A stretch of 64,000 bases of DNA, taken from NCBI RefSeq assembly GCF_029892105.1, contig NZ_JARZAJ010000002.1:248001-312000 (forward strand), given 5' to 3'. Shown here piece by piece: positions 26,301 through 33,525 of the stretch. The DNA comes from Kitasatospora sp. GP82. Lineage in GTDB: Bacteria > Actinomycetota > Actinomycetes > Streptomycetales > Streptomycetaceae. Numbering within the stretch: the first letter of the stretch is position 1; every line of letters starts with the position of its first letter. The notes below the pieces were generated by a model. The model worked only from the letters and a program-made list of their open reading frames with translations, was not told the origin of the DNA and did no database searches. Made by a program: the position numbers and the translations under genes.

Positions 26301-27166
26301 AGCAACCGGAGGGCCTCGATGCGGGGGCCGGCCGCCGTGTGGATGACATCGACTGCGACCCGGTATCCGCCGGAGTGGTGGATCTCGGTTGGGAGCCCAC
26401 TGTCGTCATACAGATAGTCGATGCGGTGTCCGTTGCGGTCGGTCACGGCGCTCAGTGGGCGGGTTGCCCCTTCCCCGGGTATTGCTGCGAAATGGCGTAT
26501 CCAGCCCGCTTCGGCGTCCTCGATCCTTATGACGTCGTCATCCTGCTCCCACGTCAGTGGCCAGCGAGCACCGTCGGTCGGCATGACCTTCTGGCCAGGC
26601 TGGACAGGGCGCGGGTAGTGGAGGATCTCGGCGTCTTCCCCCGCGCAATGGATGCCCTGGTCGTCGATCTGCACGCGCTGGTCCAAGGTGGAGGACCATC
26701 CAGGCCCGAAGTGGCGTCCGCTCAGGTATCCCGAGGCATACGACCGCCGGATGGCCAGGGGCAGGGCGCCGGGCAACTCGAGATCGGTCTTCGACATGAT
26801 CATCTGGCCGGAGACCACATCCACCGGGTCACCAGCAGTCTGGCACTTCCGGTTGCCGTGTGATGCCTGGCCGGGCTTGCTAGGTCCGCCCAGCGACGGC
26901 TCTCCCTTGCCCGGTCGACCACCTGCCCTGACGCCGCCGCCAGACATACGAGGCTCGTGGGGCAGATCCTTCTTGCCGCCGTCGAGGATCCTTCTCAGCT
27001 CCGCCGCGTGCTTGGCGTCGGCTTCGGCGGTGTTCTCGGCGACCTTCTTCAGGTTGTTCCCGGCGGAGTGGTAGAAGTCCTTCACCGCCTTGCCGGCGTC
27101 CTTCGCCAGCGTGCCGCCGATCTTCTGCGCCGCATGCTCCAGCGCCTTGACGATCTGATTGCTCAC
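23330..27166 (-). CDS. RHS-repeat polymorphic toxin with C-terminal nuclease-like domain
   Basis: The 1278-residue protein has a helical N-terminus, a DUF6531-type segment (GDPVDVVSGQMIMSKTDLEL), then more than 20 YD/RHS repeats (for example YDYDEQNR-type and DPAGN blocks) forming the toxin-enclosing shell. The repeat core ends RYLTPDPLGLAPAPNP then HTYVDNPHTWIDPFGLA, a standard pre-toxin junction. The last 130 residues are the toxin: YYQYETPQGARVIAEHTSD, YPHFHAG and LPKHHIYYN give a three-histidine pattern like Tox-HNH-HHH nucleases. Start ATGA overlaps the WXG100-like gene and the 3' end overlaps the immunity gene. No signal peptide; export probably by a type VII-like route. Confidence 0.92.
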   Translation of the reverse strand: MSNQIVKALEHAAQKIGGTLAKDAGKAVKDFYHSAGNNLKKVAENTAEADAKHAAELRRILDGGKKDLPHEPRMSGGGVRAGGRPGKGEPSLGGPSKPGQASHGNRKCQTAGDPVDVVSGQMIMSKTDLELPGALPLAIRRSYASGYLSGRHFGPGWSSTLDQRVQIDDQGIHCAGEDAEILHYPRPVQPGQKVMPTDGARWPLTWEQDDDVIRIEDAEAGWIRHFAAIPGEGATRPLSAVTDRNGHRIDYLYDDSGLPTEIHHSGGYRVAVDVIHTAAGPRIEALRLLDGTNRGLGTTVMTYGYDARGRLAEIINSTGTPLVYSYDADDRITSWTDRNGFWYAYEYGVDGRVIRGHGSNGALAAAFDYDEQNRVTTATNSLGHRTRYHYDRYHHLTKVVDPAGNTVYTDHDRYGRLLSHTDQLGRTTRYTLDIDGEIVHVDHPDGTHMSVRYNNLRLPIEVETPDGAIWRQTYDHAGNRIALTDPAGVTTRFGYDEAGHLSSVTDALGHTTQVRDNAAGLVIEVIDPVGGRTAYHRDAFGRPIAVTDPLEHTTHYTWTVEGRLISQVTADGAAEVWTYDAEGNTLSHTDQIGAVTAMEYTHFDLLAARTGPDGARYTFTYDTELQLTGVTNPQGLTWTYAYAPTGQAVAETDFNGSTLSCTFDAAGQLISRTNALGQTVTYSYDAMGNMVSKNADGRTATYGYDRAGRLIQASIPGVELNRVHDNMGRLTAETINGRTLDLAYDVLGRRTSRRTPSGAETAWSYDPAGGVCSISASGHAVTFERDLAGREMTRRIGPDLTLATTWDGLHRLTAQALTHGSGKSLLQHRAYTYCPNGALTAITDQHTGTSQFTLDRVGRVTSVQAANWTEAYAYDDLGNLTDATWPTRRDEAAQGGRTYHGTLIRTAGRTSYQHDEQGRVITRKQATISGRIDTWCYTWDAEDRLASVTTPDGSRWQYLYDPFGRRIAKQHVTGDGDGAVVTEWTDFTWDGPTLAEQTAHSPALPGPYTLTWDHHGYHPVAQTERLVTPEVTQDEIDRRFFAIITDLVGTPTHLLNPDGTTAWQARTALWGATTQPRTSITSTPLRFPGQYYDPETRLHYNHHRYYDPTTARYLTPDPLGLAPAPNPHTYVDNPHTWIDPFGLAAEHNPVFNSRREAFNAARDMAGIPRGNQPIRQWTIGGDPKQQHRANYVYRPYDPKGDPNKDPRAGWGRYYQYETPQGARVIAEHTSDARAPYPHFHAGKAPEGEPRDVNMQGRPYKQILPKHHIYYNQSGCDGK

Positions 27167-27888
27167 TCGAAGCTCACCCCCGCAAGCTTGGACTGGAACG
27201 CCTCAGCGTGAGCGGCCACCGCCTCGGCGTGGTCGTGCATGGTCTGCGCATGCGCCTTCAGCGCTTCCGGGTCGATCCGGAAGCCGGAACCCGCCGACCC
27301 GCCGCCGGATACCCCGAGTGCGGACTCCGCAGCCTGGAACACCAGCCCGCTCACCGCCCGTCCGACGACCTCCACGAGCGGGTCGACAGCGGCCTCGATG
27401 ACCTGGCCCATGATGTACTGCTCCAGTTGCTGCTCCAGGTAGTTGACGAGTTTCTTCGCCGCCTCCTCGATCAGCACCAGAGCAGCCTCTGCCGCACCGA
27501 ACGTGGCGACGGCCGCCGCCTGGTCCGCCACGAAGGCCGCAGCCATGGCCACCAGCTCGGCGATCGCCTCCGCCTTCATGGCCACGATCACGTCTGCCGC
27601 CACGTCCAGAGCGGTGGCCACCACGTGGCATGCCTCAACCAACTCGTTCATGTGACTACTCGACAGCTGTGACCACTTGGCCAGCAGGGCCTCGTACGAC
27701 GCGCCCTCGTACGCCTCTCCGATCTGTTGCACGGTAGAAGTGGACTCCTGGTGCGTCTGCTCCACATTGCTCGCGAACTCCCGCACATGCGACGCGAATT
27801 CGCGGACCTTGTCCTCGTTCACCTGAGGCCAGTTGATCCCGATGAACTGAAGGAACGACACCACCTCACCAGGCAACTCAATCGCCAC
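27163..27888 (-). CDS. WXG100-like helical protein of the toxin cassette
   Basis: The 241-residue protein starts at GTG 27888 behind a GGGGG-rich ribosome site. Its N-terminal 100 residues form a helical hairpin in the WXG100/ESX mould (ASHVREFASNVEQTHQES, then ASYEALLAKWSQLSSSHM). A long Ala-rich amphipathic helical region (AAAFVADQAAAVATFGAAEA) and a second helical segment follow. Such proteins accompany RHS/LXG toxins and target them to ESX-type secretion. The stop overlaps the toxin start by four bases, so the three genes form one operon. Confidence 0.8.
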   Translation of the reverse strand: MAIELPGEVVSFLQFIGINWPQVNEDKVREFASHVREFASNVEQTHQESTSTVQQIGEAYEGASYEALLAKWSQLSSSHMNELVEACHVVATALDVAADVIVAMKAEAIAELVAMAAAFVADQAAAVATFGAAEAALVLIEEAAKKLVNYLEQQLEQYIMGQVIEAAVDPLVEVVGRAVSGLVFQAAESALGVSGGGSAGSGFRIDPEALKAHAQTMHDHAEAVAAHAEAFQSKLAGVSFE

Positions 27889-28364
27889 AGCACCCCCACT
27901 CGGCAGATAATCCGATAGAGGCTACCCCGTTGGCGTGCACACGAGCATCCGACGCACGCACCCGACAGCGCCGAAAACAAGTAAGACGTCTCATGGTCGA
28001 CCGGCACTCTCACCCGCCGCCGCGTGCGACCTCACCGCGCACGAACACACGGTCTCGGGACGGGCTGACCGACCCCGCAGCGACCGGTCTCGCCGGGTCC
28101 GCACCCTTCGTCGGGGTCCTACAAACTCGAGCGATCGTCGCACCGCCGGATCAGGGACCGAGCCTCGTTGCACCGAGGGCTGACCAGACGAGGCACGCCG
28201 TGATACAGATCACTAAAGGTCGATCTCGCAATTTGAGATGCCCGCGACCAGCAGTGAACCGAAAATCGCAAACATTCGCCAAAAGGATCTTGATCCGGCC
28301 TACACGCGATGCCCATCTGGCACGGATCTGGCACGGCAGGCCCCGATTGGTCCAGACAACAAGC
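27889..28364. other. Upstream region of the toxin cassette, next to tRNA-Gly
   Basis: About 475 bases without a recognised gene. The part from 28200 to 28300 is noticeably AT-richer than its surroundings and contains a short inverted repeat (GTGAT-N4-ATCAC at about 28200). It should hold the toxin-operon promoter and, if the island entered at the tRNA, a former attachment region. Confidence 0.4.
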
Positions 28365-28391
28365 AAGCCGCAGGCCTCTGGCCTGCGGCTT
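28365..28391 (-). terminator. Terminator of tRNA-Gly
   Basis: A perfect 12-base stem (28365-28376 with 28380-28391) and 3-base loop lies directly downstream of the tRNA 3' end, with a T-rich tract following on the minus strand. Confidence 0.85.
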
Positions 28392-28396
28392 TGCGC

Positions 28397-28470
28397 TGGA
28401 GCGGGCGACGAGAATCGAACTCGCGCTATAAGCTTGGGAAGCTCATGTTCTACCATTAAACTACGCCCGC
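28397..28470 (-). tRNA. tRNA-Gly, anticodon CCC
   Basis: The minus strand folds as a standard tRNA: acceptor GCGGGCG pairs CGCCCGC, D-arm with TAATGGTAG loop, anticodon stem TGAGC/GCTTA around loop TTCCCAA (anticodon CCC, reads GGG), and T-arm loop TTCGATT. Discriminator base is U and the CCA end is encoded (28397-28399). Its 3' end faces the accessory region, the usual orientation for tRNA-targeted islands. Confidence 0.96.
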
Positions 28471-28772
28471 GTGACGAGCCGTCAGTGACTGCTCGATCAT
28501 TGAACACTCTACCCCATTCGAGGGGGTGCTCGTGCCTGGCGTGAACGCGCCGCCGGGTCGATGCGCGAGGGTGGGGCGAGGCGTACCGTGTGGGCCGTTC
28601 CGCCGGGTTTGGTGAGGCGGCGAGCCGCTTCGTGAGATGTCCGGAACATCCCCTAATGTGTCGCTGTCCCGGGGCGTGGGCCCGCGCGGATATCGGCCAC
28701 TGGTACGGCAGTTCCGCAGTACGGCGGTGCTGTCGTGCGGCAGGAGTACGGGGAAGAATGGGAAGGGGATCA
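28471..28772. other. Intergenic region upstream of tRNA-Gly and the 28773 gene
   Basis: About 300 bases between two divergent transcription units. It must carry the tRNA promoter on the minus strand and the promoter of the small gene on the plus strand. No other feature was seen. Confidence 0.4.
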
Positions 28773-28994
28773 ATGGAGCAGCGGACCGTCGTTCGTTGTG
28801 CCGAGGGGCACCTGTTCAGTACCAGCACGTTCCCGATGCAGCAGCTCGGCGCCCGGCGGCTCGGGCCCGGCAGGCTCATCCGGTGTCCGCAGTGCGGACG
28901 GCTGCGCAGTTCGGTGCCGGCCGATGTGAGTGAACTGTCGGCGCCGCAGCTGGCGCGCGCACTGCGGCTGGAGGCCGCGCAGTTCCTGGCCTGA
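28773..28994 (+). CDS. Small conserved zinc-ribbon-like protein
   Basis: ATG 28773 follows a GGAAGGGG ribosome site and gives 73 residues, MEQRTVVRCAEGHLFSTSTF at the N-terminus. Cys9 with His12 and the later CPQCG form a possible CxxH/CxxC zinc site, so a zinc ribbon is plausible. It sits between tRNA-Gly and dcd. Function unknown; the next 120 bases before dcd hold no gene. Confidence 0.75.
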   Translation: MEQRTVVRCAEGHLFSTSTFPMQQLGARRLGPGRLIRCPQCGRLRSSVPADVSELSAPQLARALRLEAAQFLA

Positions 28995-29120
28995 GGGTCG
29001 GGGACGGCGCCCGCCGAAGGCCCGGGGCGGCACCCGCCGCACAGCTGAGGCAGGGCAGAACGGACGACGTGGCCCCGGCCGGATTCGGCCGGGGCCCACG
29101 TGTGCACGTACTCTCGAAGC

Positions 29121-29696
29121 GTGCTGCTCTCTGACAAGGACATCCGTACCGAGATCGACAAGGGTCGGGTCGCTATCGACCCGTTCGACCCCGCGATGGT
29201 CCAGCCCTCCAGCATCGACGTTCGGCTGGACCGTTTCTTCCGGGTGTTCGAGAACCACCGCTACCCGCACATCGACCCCTCCGAGGAGCAGCCCGACCTC
29301 ACTCGGCTGGTCGAGCCGGAGGAGGACGACCCGTTCATCCTGCACCCGGGCGAGTTCGTGCTGGCCTCGACGTACGAGGTGATCACGCTCCCGGACGATG
29401 TGGCGTCCCGGCTGGAGGGCAAGTCGAGTCTTGGGCGGCTCGGGCTGCTGACGCACTCCACGGCGGGCTTCATCGACCCGGGCTTCAGCGGGCACGTCAC
29501 ACTGGAGCTGTCGAATGTGGCCACGCTGCCGATCAAGCTCTACCCGGGGATGAAAATCGGCCAGCTCTGCCTGTTCCGGCTCTCCTCGCCGTCCGAGCAC
29601 CCGTACGGCTCCGAGCGGTACGGCTCGCGTTACCAGGGTCAGCGCGGCCCGACGCCCTCGCGCTCGCACGTGAACTTCCACCGCACCAAGGTGTGA
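29121..29696 (+). CDS. dcd: dCTP deaminase
   Basis: The 191-residue protein starting [17 protein letters not shown] (GTG 29121) is a near-canonical actinobacterial Dcd. It shows the trimeric dUTPase-fold motifs [38 protein letters not shown] and [16 protein letters not shown]. It deaminates dCTP for dTTP synthesis. In mycobacteria the orthologue also hydrolyses dUTP, and the [11 protein letters not shown] motif seen here fits that bifunctional type. GTG 29121 is chosen over ATG 29100 because family members begin with LLSDKDI. A very strong terminator follows. Confidence 0.96.
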   Translation: MLLSDKDIRTEIDKGRVAIDPFDPAMVQPSSIDVRLDRFFRVFENHRYPHIDPSEEQPDLTRLVEPEEDDPFILHPGEFVLASTYEVITLPDDVASRLEGKSSLGRLGLLTHSTAGFIDPGFSGHVTLELSNVATLPIKLYPGMKIGQLCLFRLSSPSEHPYGSERYGSRYQGQRGPTPSRSHVNFHRTKV

Positions 29697-29751
29697 CGAC
29701 GCACCGGCACAAAGAGCCTTGACACGAAGTACCCCAAAGCAGGAACGAAAT

Positions 29752-29791
29752 CCGGAGGGGGCGGACGGGGAGACCCGTCCGCCCCCTCCGG
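29752..29791. terminator. Bidirectional terminator between dcd and the AlaX-like gene
   Basis: A perfect 18-base GC-rich stem (29752-29769 with 29774-29791) closed by a GAGA tetraloop lies between the two convergent genes. Confidence 0.92.
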
Positions 29792-29796
29792 CGTGT

Positions 29797-30693
29797 TCAG
29801 GCTCGCTTCGGGCGGGTGACGGCGACGAGTTCGCTGCCGTCCTCGGAGAGGGTCAACTCGGTGCGCAGCTCGGCCAGTTCACCGAGGTGGTGCAGGTGGG
29901 TGCCGCCGCAGAAGATCTCGGCGGACCCGGCCGGGAGCTCGCAGTGCCAGCGGCGGCGGGCGGTCAGCTCGGGGCCGGGTACCTCGATGCGTACGGCGGC
30001 GTCGGCCGCGACCCAGGCGGCGAGCTGGGCGTTGACGGCCTCGGTGAGCGCCGGGACCGCCTCGGCGAGCGCGGGGTACTCCTCGGTCGCCTCCGCCGTG
30101 AAGCCCTTCTTGCGCAGGGACTTGCCGAGGCGGTAGGTGTCGGTGCTGGCCTCGGTGTCCATCACGGAGGAGGCCATCGCGAGGCTGTCGAAGTCGGGGT
30201 TGCCGAAGGCATCGGCGCGGCCCGGGTCCTTGCGCCAGCGCGGGGCCAGGGCGGCGTTCAGGGCGAGGGCGAGCAGGTGGCAGCCGCTGTGGGAGGCGGA
30301 GAGCAGGGCGCGGCGCTCGGCGTCCACGCGCAGCTCGGCCCGCAGGCCGACGGCGTCGGCCTGCGGCTGGGCCTCGACCACGTGCAGCACCAGCCAGGAC
30401 CACTCCTCGTCGCCCCGCCGCACCGGGATGTCCGAACCGACCAGCAGCTCGCCGCCCTCGGGGCCGACGGCGCCGGTCAGGCAGTCCACCACCGGGTACG
30501 CGACGCCGCCGACTGCGAGTTCGCCGAGGTCGGCGGGCTGGTCGGGCCAGGTGTGGTCGAGCGGGTGGAACGGGGTCGCCTCGGTGACCACGGCGTACCG
30601 GCCGTCGGCCAGCGGGTGCACGGCGAGCACGGCCGACTCACCGGTCACCTCCCCGGCCGGGAAGCTGACGTGGGTGGTGGGGAGGAGGGTCAT
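29797..30693 (-). CDS. AlaX-type alanyl-tRNA editing hydrolase
   Basis: The 298-residue protein is a free-standing homologue of the AlaRS editing domain. Zinc ligands are seen as the HSGCH block (H-x3-H) and CGGTH (C-x3-H), the same pair as in AlaRS. An N-terminal beta-barrel segment (GGVAYPVVDCLTGAVGPEGG) precedes them. AlaX proteins deacylate Ser- or Gly-tRNA-Ala in trans. ATG 30693 (MTLLPTTHVSF) is preferred to the start ten codons upstream. It is a single-gene unit. The window thus holds both an AlaRS and a trans-editing factor, but they are 18 kb apart. Confidence 0.88.
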   Translation of the reverse strand: MTLLPTTHVSFPAGEVTGESAVLAVHPLADGRYAVVTEATPFHPLDHTWPDQPADLGELAVGGVAYPVVDCLTGAVGPEGGELLVGSDIPVRRGDEEWSWLVLHVVEAQPQADAVGLRAELRVDAERRALLSASHSGCHLLALALNAALAPRWRKDPGRADAFGNPDFDSLAMASSVMDTEASTDTYRLGKSLRKKGFTAEATEEYPALAEAVPALTEAVNAQLAAWVAADAAVRIEVPGPELTARRRWHCELPAGSAEIFCGGTHLHHLGELAELRTELTLSEDGSELVAVTRPKRA

Positions 30694-30815
30694 TCGGTGG
30701 CTCCGTGCACAGGGAGGATTCAAGGGAAGCGGGGCGGTCCCACCCTAGCCCCGGCCGGTCCCCTGTGGACCGGCCCGGACCCGTCCTCAGCCCCGCAGCA
30801 CCGACGACGCCCCGG

Positions 30816-30855
30816 CGACCACGACCACCACGACCACCACGACCACCACGACCAC
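30816..30855. repeat. Short 9-base tandem repeat
   Basis: About four tandem copies of a CGACCACCA unit lie between the AlaX-like gene and the Yip1-family gene. They are noncoding and possibly variable in copy number. Confidence 0.75.
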
Positions 30856-30886
30856 AGCCTCAGCCGCGGCCGCAGCAGCCGGAGCC

Positions 30887-31873
30887 TCAGCCCAGCGTCG
30901 GCAGCTTGATCAGCACCAGCAGCGCAAGCAGTTGCAGCGCAGCCGCCCCGGCCGCCTTGCCCCAGGGCAGGTCGTGCAGGCGGCGGATCATCGTGGTCAG
31001 CAGGACCGCGCAGAACAGCCAGGTCGCCCAGCCGAGCACCTGCACCACGGGGTTGCCGGCCGGCAGGAAGAGGGCGAACAGCAGGCGTGGCGCGTCCGTG
31101 GTCCAGCCGATCAGTACGGCCAGACCGATCGTCGACTGCCAGGGGCCGTCCCCGCCGAGCTGCCTGGCCAGGGCGTACGTCACCGCGCCCAGCATGCCCC
31201 CGGCGAGGGCGAACCCGACGGCGGCCGCCGCGATCGCCCAAGCGGCCACGGAGAAGGTGGAGTTGACCACGTCGTTGTGGGTGGAGCCGATGCCGAGCAC
31301 GGCGAGCACACCGTAGATCAGCGAGACGCTGAGCGCAGGCAGCCACACCTGGTGGTCGCGCATCCGGTCGAAGGTCCTGGTCGGCTCCCGGTAGATGCCC
31401 ACCAGCAGCTGCTTCCACGGCAGTCGCGGCCCGCCGACGTGCGGGGTGGACTGGCCACCTGCCCGGTAGACGGCGACGTTGTCCTGCGCCGGGTAGTCCT
31501 GCTGGTCGTAGCCCTGGTACCCCTGCTGGTACGGCGGCTCGCCGTACGGGTACTGCTGCTCGCCGACGGCGAAGGCCCGGGTGTGCCCCGGCTCGTCCGC
31601 CCCGGAGGCGTACACCCCCGTCTGCCCGGCGCGCGCGTTCGCCTGGTACGCCCCCTGGCCGGGGTACGCCTCACCCTGGTACTCCTCGTGCGGCGCGGTG
31701 AAGTACTCGGGCTGCCCGGACTCGTACGGCGGGTCGTGCTGCGGCCCGCGCCCGTACTGCTGCGCCTGGGCGTCCGCGCGTGCGCGCGCGCCCGAGGGCC
31801 CACCGGGCGCCGCCGACCAGCCCTGTCGGGGGTCTGCGGCGCCCTGCCCGTTCTCGTATCCGTTGCCAGCCAC
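30887..31873 (-). CDS. Yip1-family integral membrane protein
   Basis: The 328-residue protein has a disordered N-terminal region of about 150 residues rich in Gln, Tyr, Gly and Pro (QYPYGEPPYQQGYQGYDQQD) and then a Yip1-like domain. LPWKQLLVGIYREPTRTFDR leads into about five membrane segments: VSLIYGVLAVLGIG, VAAWAIAAAAVGFALAGG, AVLIGW, WATWLFCAVLLTTMI and AALQLLALLVLI. The biochemical role in actinobacteria is not established. It stands alone between the AlaX-like gene and the nucleotidyltransferase gene. Confidence 0.85.
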   Translation of the reverse strand: MAGNGYENGQGAADPRQGWSAAPGGPSGARARADAQAQQYGRGPQHDPPYESGQPEYFTAPHEEYQGEAYPGQGAYQANARAGQTGVYASGADEPGHTRAFAVGEQQYPYGEPPYQQGYQGYDQQDYPAQDNVAVYRAGGQSTPHVGGPRLPWKQLLVGIYREPTRTFDRMRDHQVWLPALSVSLIYGVLAVLGIGSTHNDVVNSTFSVAAWAIAAAAVGFALAGGMLGAVTYALARQLGGDGPWQSTIGLAVLIGWTTDAPRLLFALFLPAGNPVVQVLGWATWLFCAVLLTTMIRRLHDLPWGKAAGAAALQLLALLVLIKLPTLG

Positions 31874-32022
31874 GCATCGACGTTACCCGTTCACCACGAC
31901 CGGTGACCGGTTGAGCGGGTACCGGTGAGAGATTGCAGCATCGCTGTGACACGCCGCGTCCGCCGTGACGAAGCACCGCCCGGACACGCCGAAACCGCGG
32001 GGCGCGTGGCCGCAGGAACCCG

Positions 32023-33171
32023 CTACCGCCGGGCGCTGACCGCCGGTGCGTGCACCACGGCCGCCGAGGTCTCCCCGGCCGGACACCCGCCGGGGCCCGC
32101 CGTCGTACGGACCGCACCGACCGGCAGCAGCGTGCCGCAGGCGATCCGGATGCCGTTCGGCAGTTCGTTGTCGGACTCGACGATCGCGCCGTCCCCGATC
32201 ACGGCGCCGTCCAGGGCCGTGCGCGCCCCGATCGTCGCGTACGCGCCGACGATGGAGTCCTTGACGAAGGCGTCCGCTCCGATCGCCGCGCCGGGCAGGA
32301 TCACGCTGCCCTCGACGATCGCACCGGGCTCGACCACGGCGCCCTCGGAGACGACCGTGCCGGAGCTGAGCACCGCGCCCGGGTGGACGTCGGCGTCGGG
32401 CAGCAGCAGTGCCTCGCCGATCGGGCCGGGCACGGCCGGGGAGTCGACCTTGCCGAGCACCAGGTCGGCCGAGCCGCGCACAAAGGCGGCGGGGGTGCCC
32501 AGGTCGAGCCAGTAGGACGTGTCGACCACGCCGCGCAGCAGGGCACCGGTGGAGAGCAGCTCGGGGAAGGTCTCGCGCTCGACGGAGACCTCGCGTCCGC
32601 TCGGGATGCGGTCGATCACCGATCGGGTGAAGACGTAGCACCCCGCGTTGATCTGGTCGGTGACGATCTGCTCGGGGGTCTCGGGCTTCTCCAGGAACTC
32701 CAGCACTCGCCCGTCGGCGTCGGTCGGTACGAGGCCGAAGGCGCGCGGGTCCTCGACCCGGGTGAGGTGGAGGGTGACATCGGCCCCGGCGGCCACGTGG
32801 CCGTCGCGCAGGGCGGCGATGTCCACGCCCGAGAGGATGTCGCCGTTGAAGACGAGGACGGGCTCGTCCGGGCCGCAGGTGAGGCCGGTGGCCGCGTTGC
32901 GGATCGCGCCGCCGGTGCCCAGCGGCTCCTTCTCGGTGAGGTAGACCAGCTCGATGCCGTAGGGGCTGCCGTCCTTGAAGTGGTCGACGAAGACCTCTGC
33001 GAGGTAGGAGGTCGCCAGGACGACCCGGGTGACACCGGCGGCGGCGGCGCGCGCGAGCTGGTGCGCGATGAAGGGGACGCCTGCGACGGGGAGCATCGGC
33101 TTGGGGGTGTGGGTGGTCAGCGGGCGCAGCCGTGTGCCCTTACCGCCGACCAGCATGATCGCCTCGGTCAT
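32023..33171 (-). CDS. Sugar-1-phosphate nucleotidyltransferase, mannose-1-phosphate guanylyltransferase type
   Basis: ATG 33171 gives 382 residues. The N-terminus MLVGGKGTRLRPLT is the nucleotide-binding GGxGTRLRPLT motif; FNGDILSGVD supplies the metal-binding Asp, and FLEKPETP the sugar-phosphate contact. The last 120 residues form a left-handed beta-helix of hexapeptide repeats (VVEPGAIVEGSVILPGAAIG). This is typical of GDP-mannose or dTDP-glucose pyrophosphorylases that feed cell-envelope glycans. The position matches the rmlA-like gene of the syntenic mycobacterial region. Exact sugar and nucleotide are not certain. Confidence 0.88.
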   Translation of the reverse strand: MTEAIMLVGGKGTRLRPLTTHTPKPMLPVAGVPFIAHQLARAAAAGVTRVVLATSYLAEVFVDHFKDGSPYGIELVYLTEKEPLGTGGAIRNAATGLTCGPDEPVLVFNGDILSGVDIAALRDGHVAAGADVTLHLTRVEDPRAFGLVPTDADGRVLEFLEKPETPEQIVTDQINAGCYVFTRSVIDRIPSGREVSVERETFPELLSTGALLRGVVDTSYWLDLGTPAAFVRGSADLVLGKVDSPAVPGPIGEALLLPDADVHPGAVLSSGTVVSEGAVVEPGAIVEGSVILPGAAIGADAFVKDSIVGAYATIGARTALDGAVIGDGAIVESDNELPNGIRIACGTLLPVGAVRTTAGPGGCPAGETSAAVVHAPAVSARR

Positions 33172-33451
33172 GGTCCGCGATTCTCCCCTTGTTCCGGTGT
33201 GGTGGCCCGGCCGGTTCTGGTGGCCGGTGTCGCCATTCGGTGACATCTGACGTGTGAAATCCGACGTGTGCGTGATTGATCATCGGCCGCGCGCAGGGCC
33301 CGTCCAGCGCCTACTGTATTTGCTTCCAAAGCACGCACGTTCCCGCGGCCGCTTGATCCGTATCACTGAATCACCGAAGACCCCCACCGGCGATCGACAA
33401 AGTCCTTAAACGAGCATTAACGATCGCCGAAGATCGGATCCACCGGAATGC
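33172..33451. other. Promoter region of the nucleotidyltransferase gene
   Basis: About 280 bases, AT-richer than average near 33310-33425. No gene was recognised. It should contain the minus-strand promoter of the nucleotidyltransferase gene. Confidence 0.4.
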
Positions 33452-33487
33452 GTTCGGCCCCACCCCCGGGCTGGGATGGGGCCGAAC
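33452..33487 (-). terminator. Terminator of the EtfD-like gene
   Basis: A perfect 11-base stem (33452-33462 with 33477-33487) lies 38 bases past the stop codon of the Fe-S protein gene. Confidence 0.8.
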
Positions 33488-33525
33488 AGCGACCACTACG
33501 ACGGCGGCGGATCAGCCGCCGGGGC

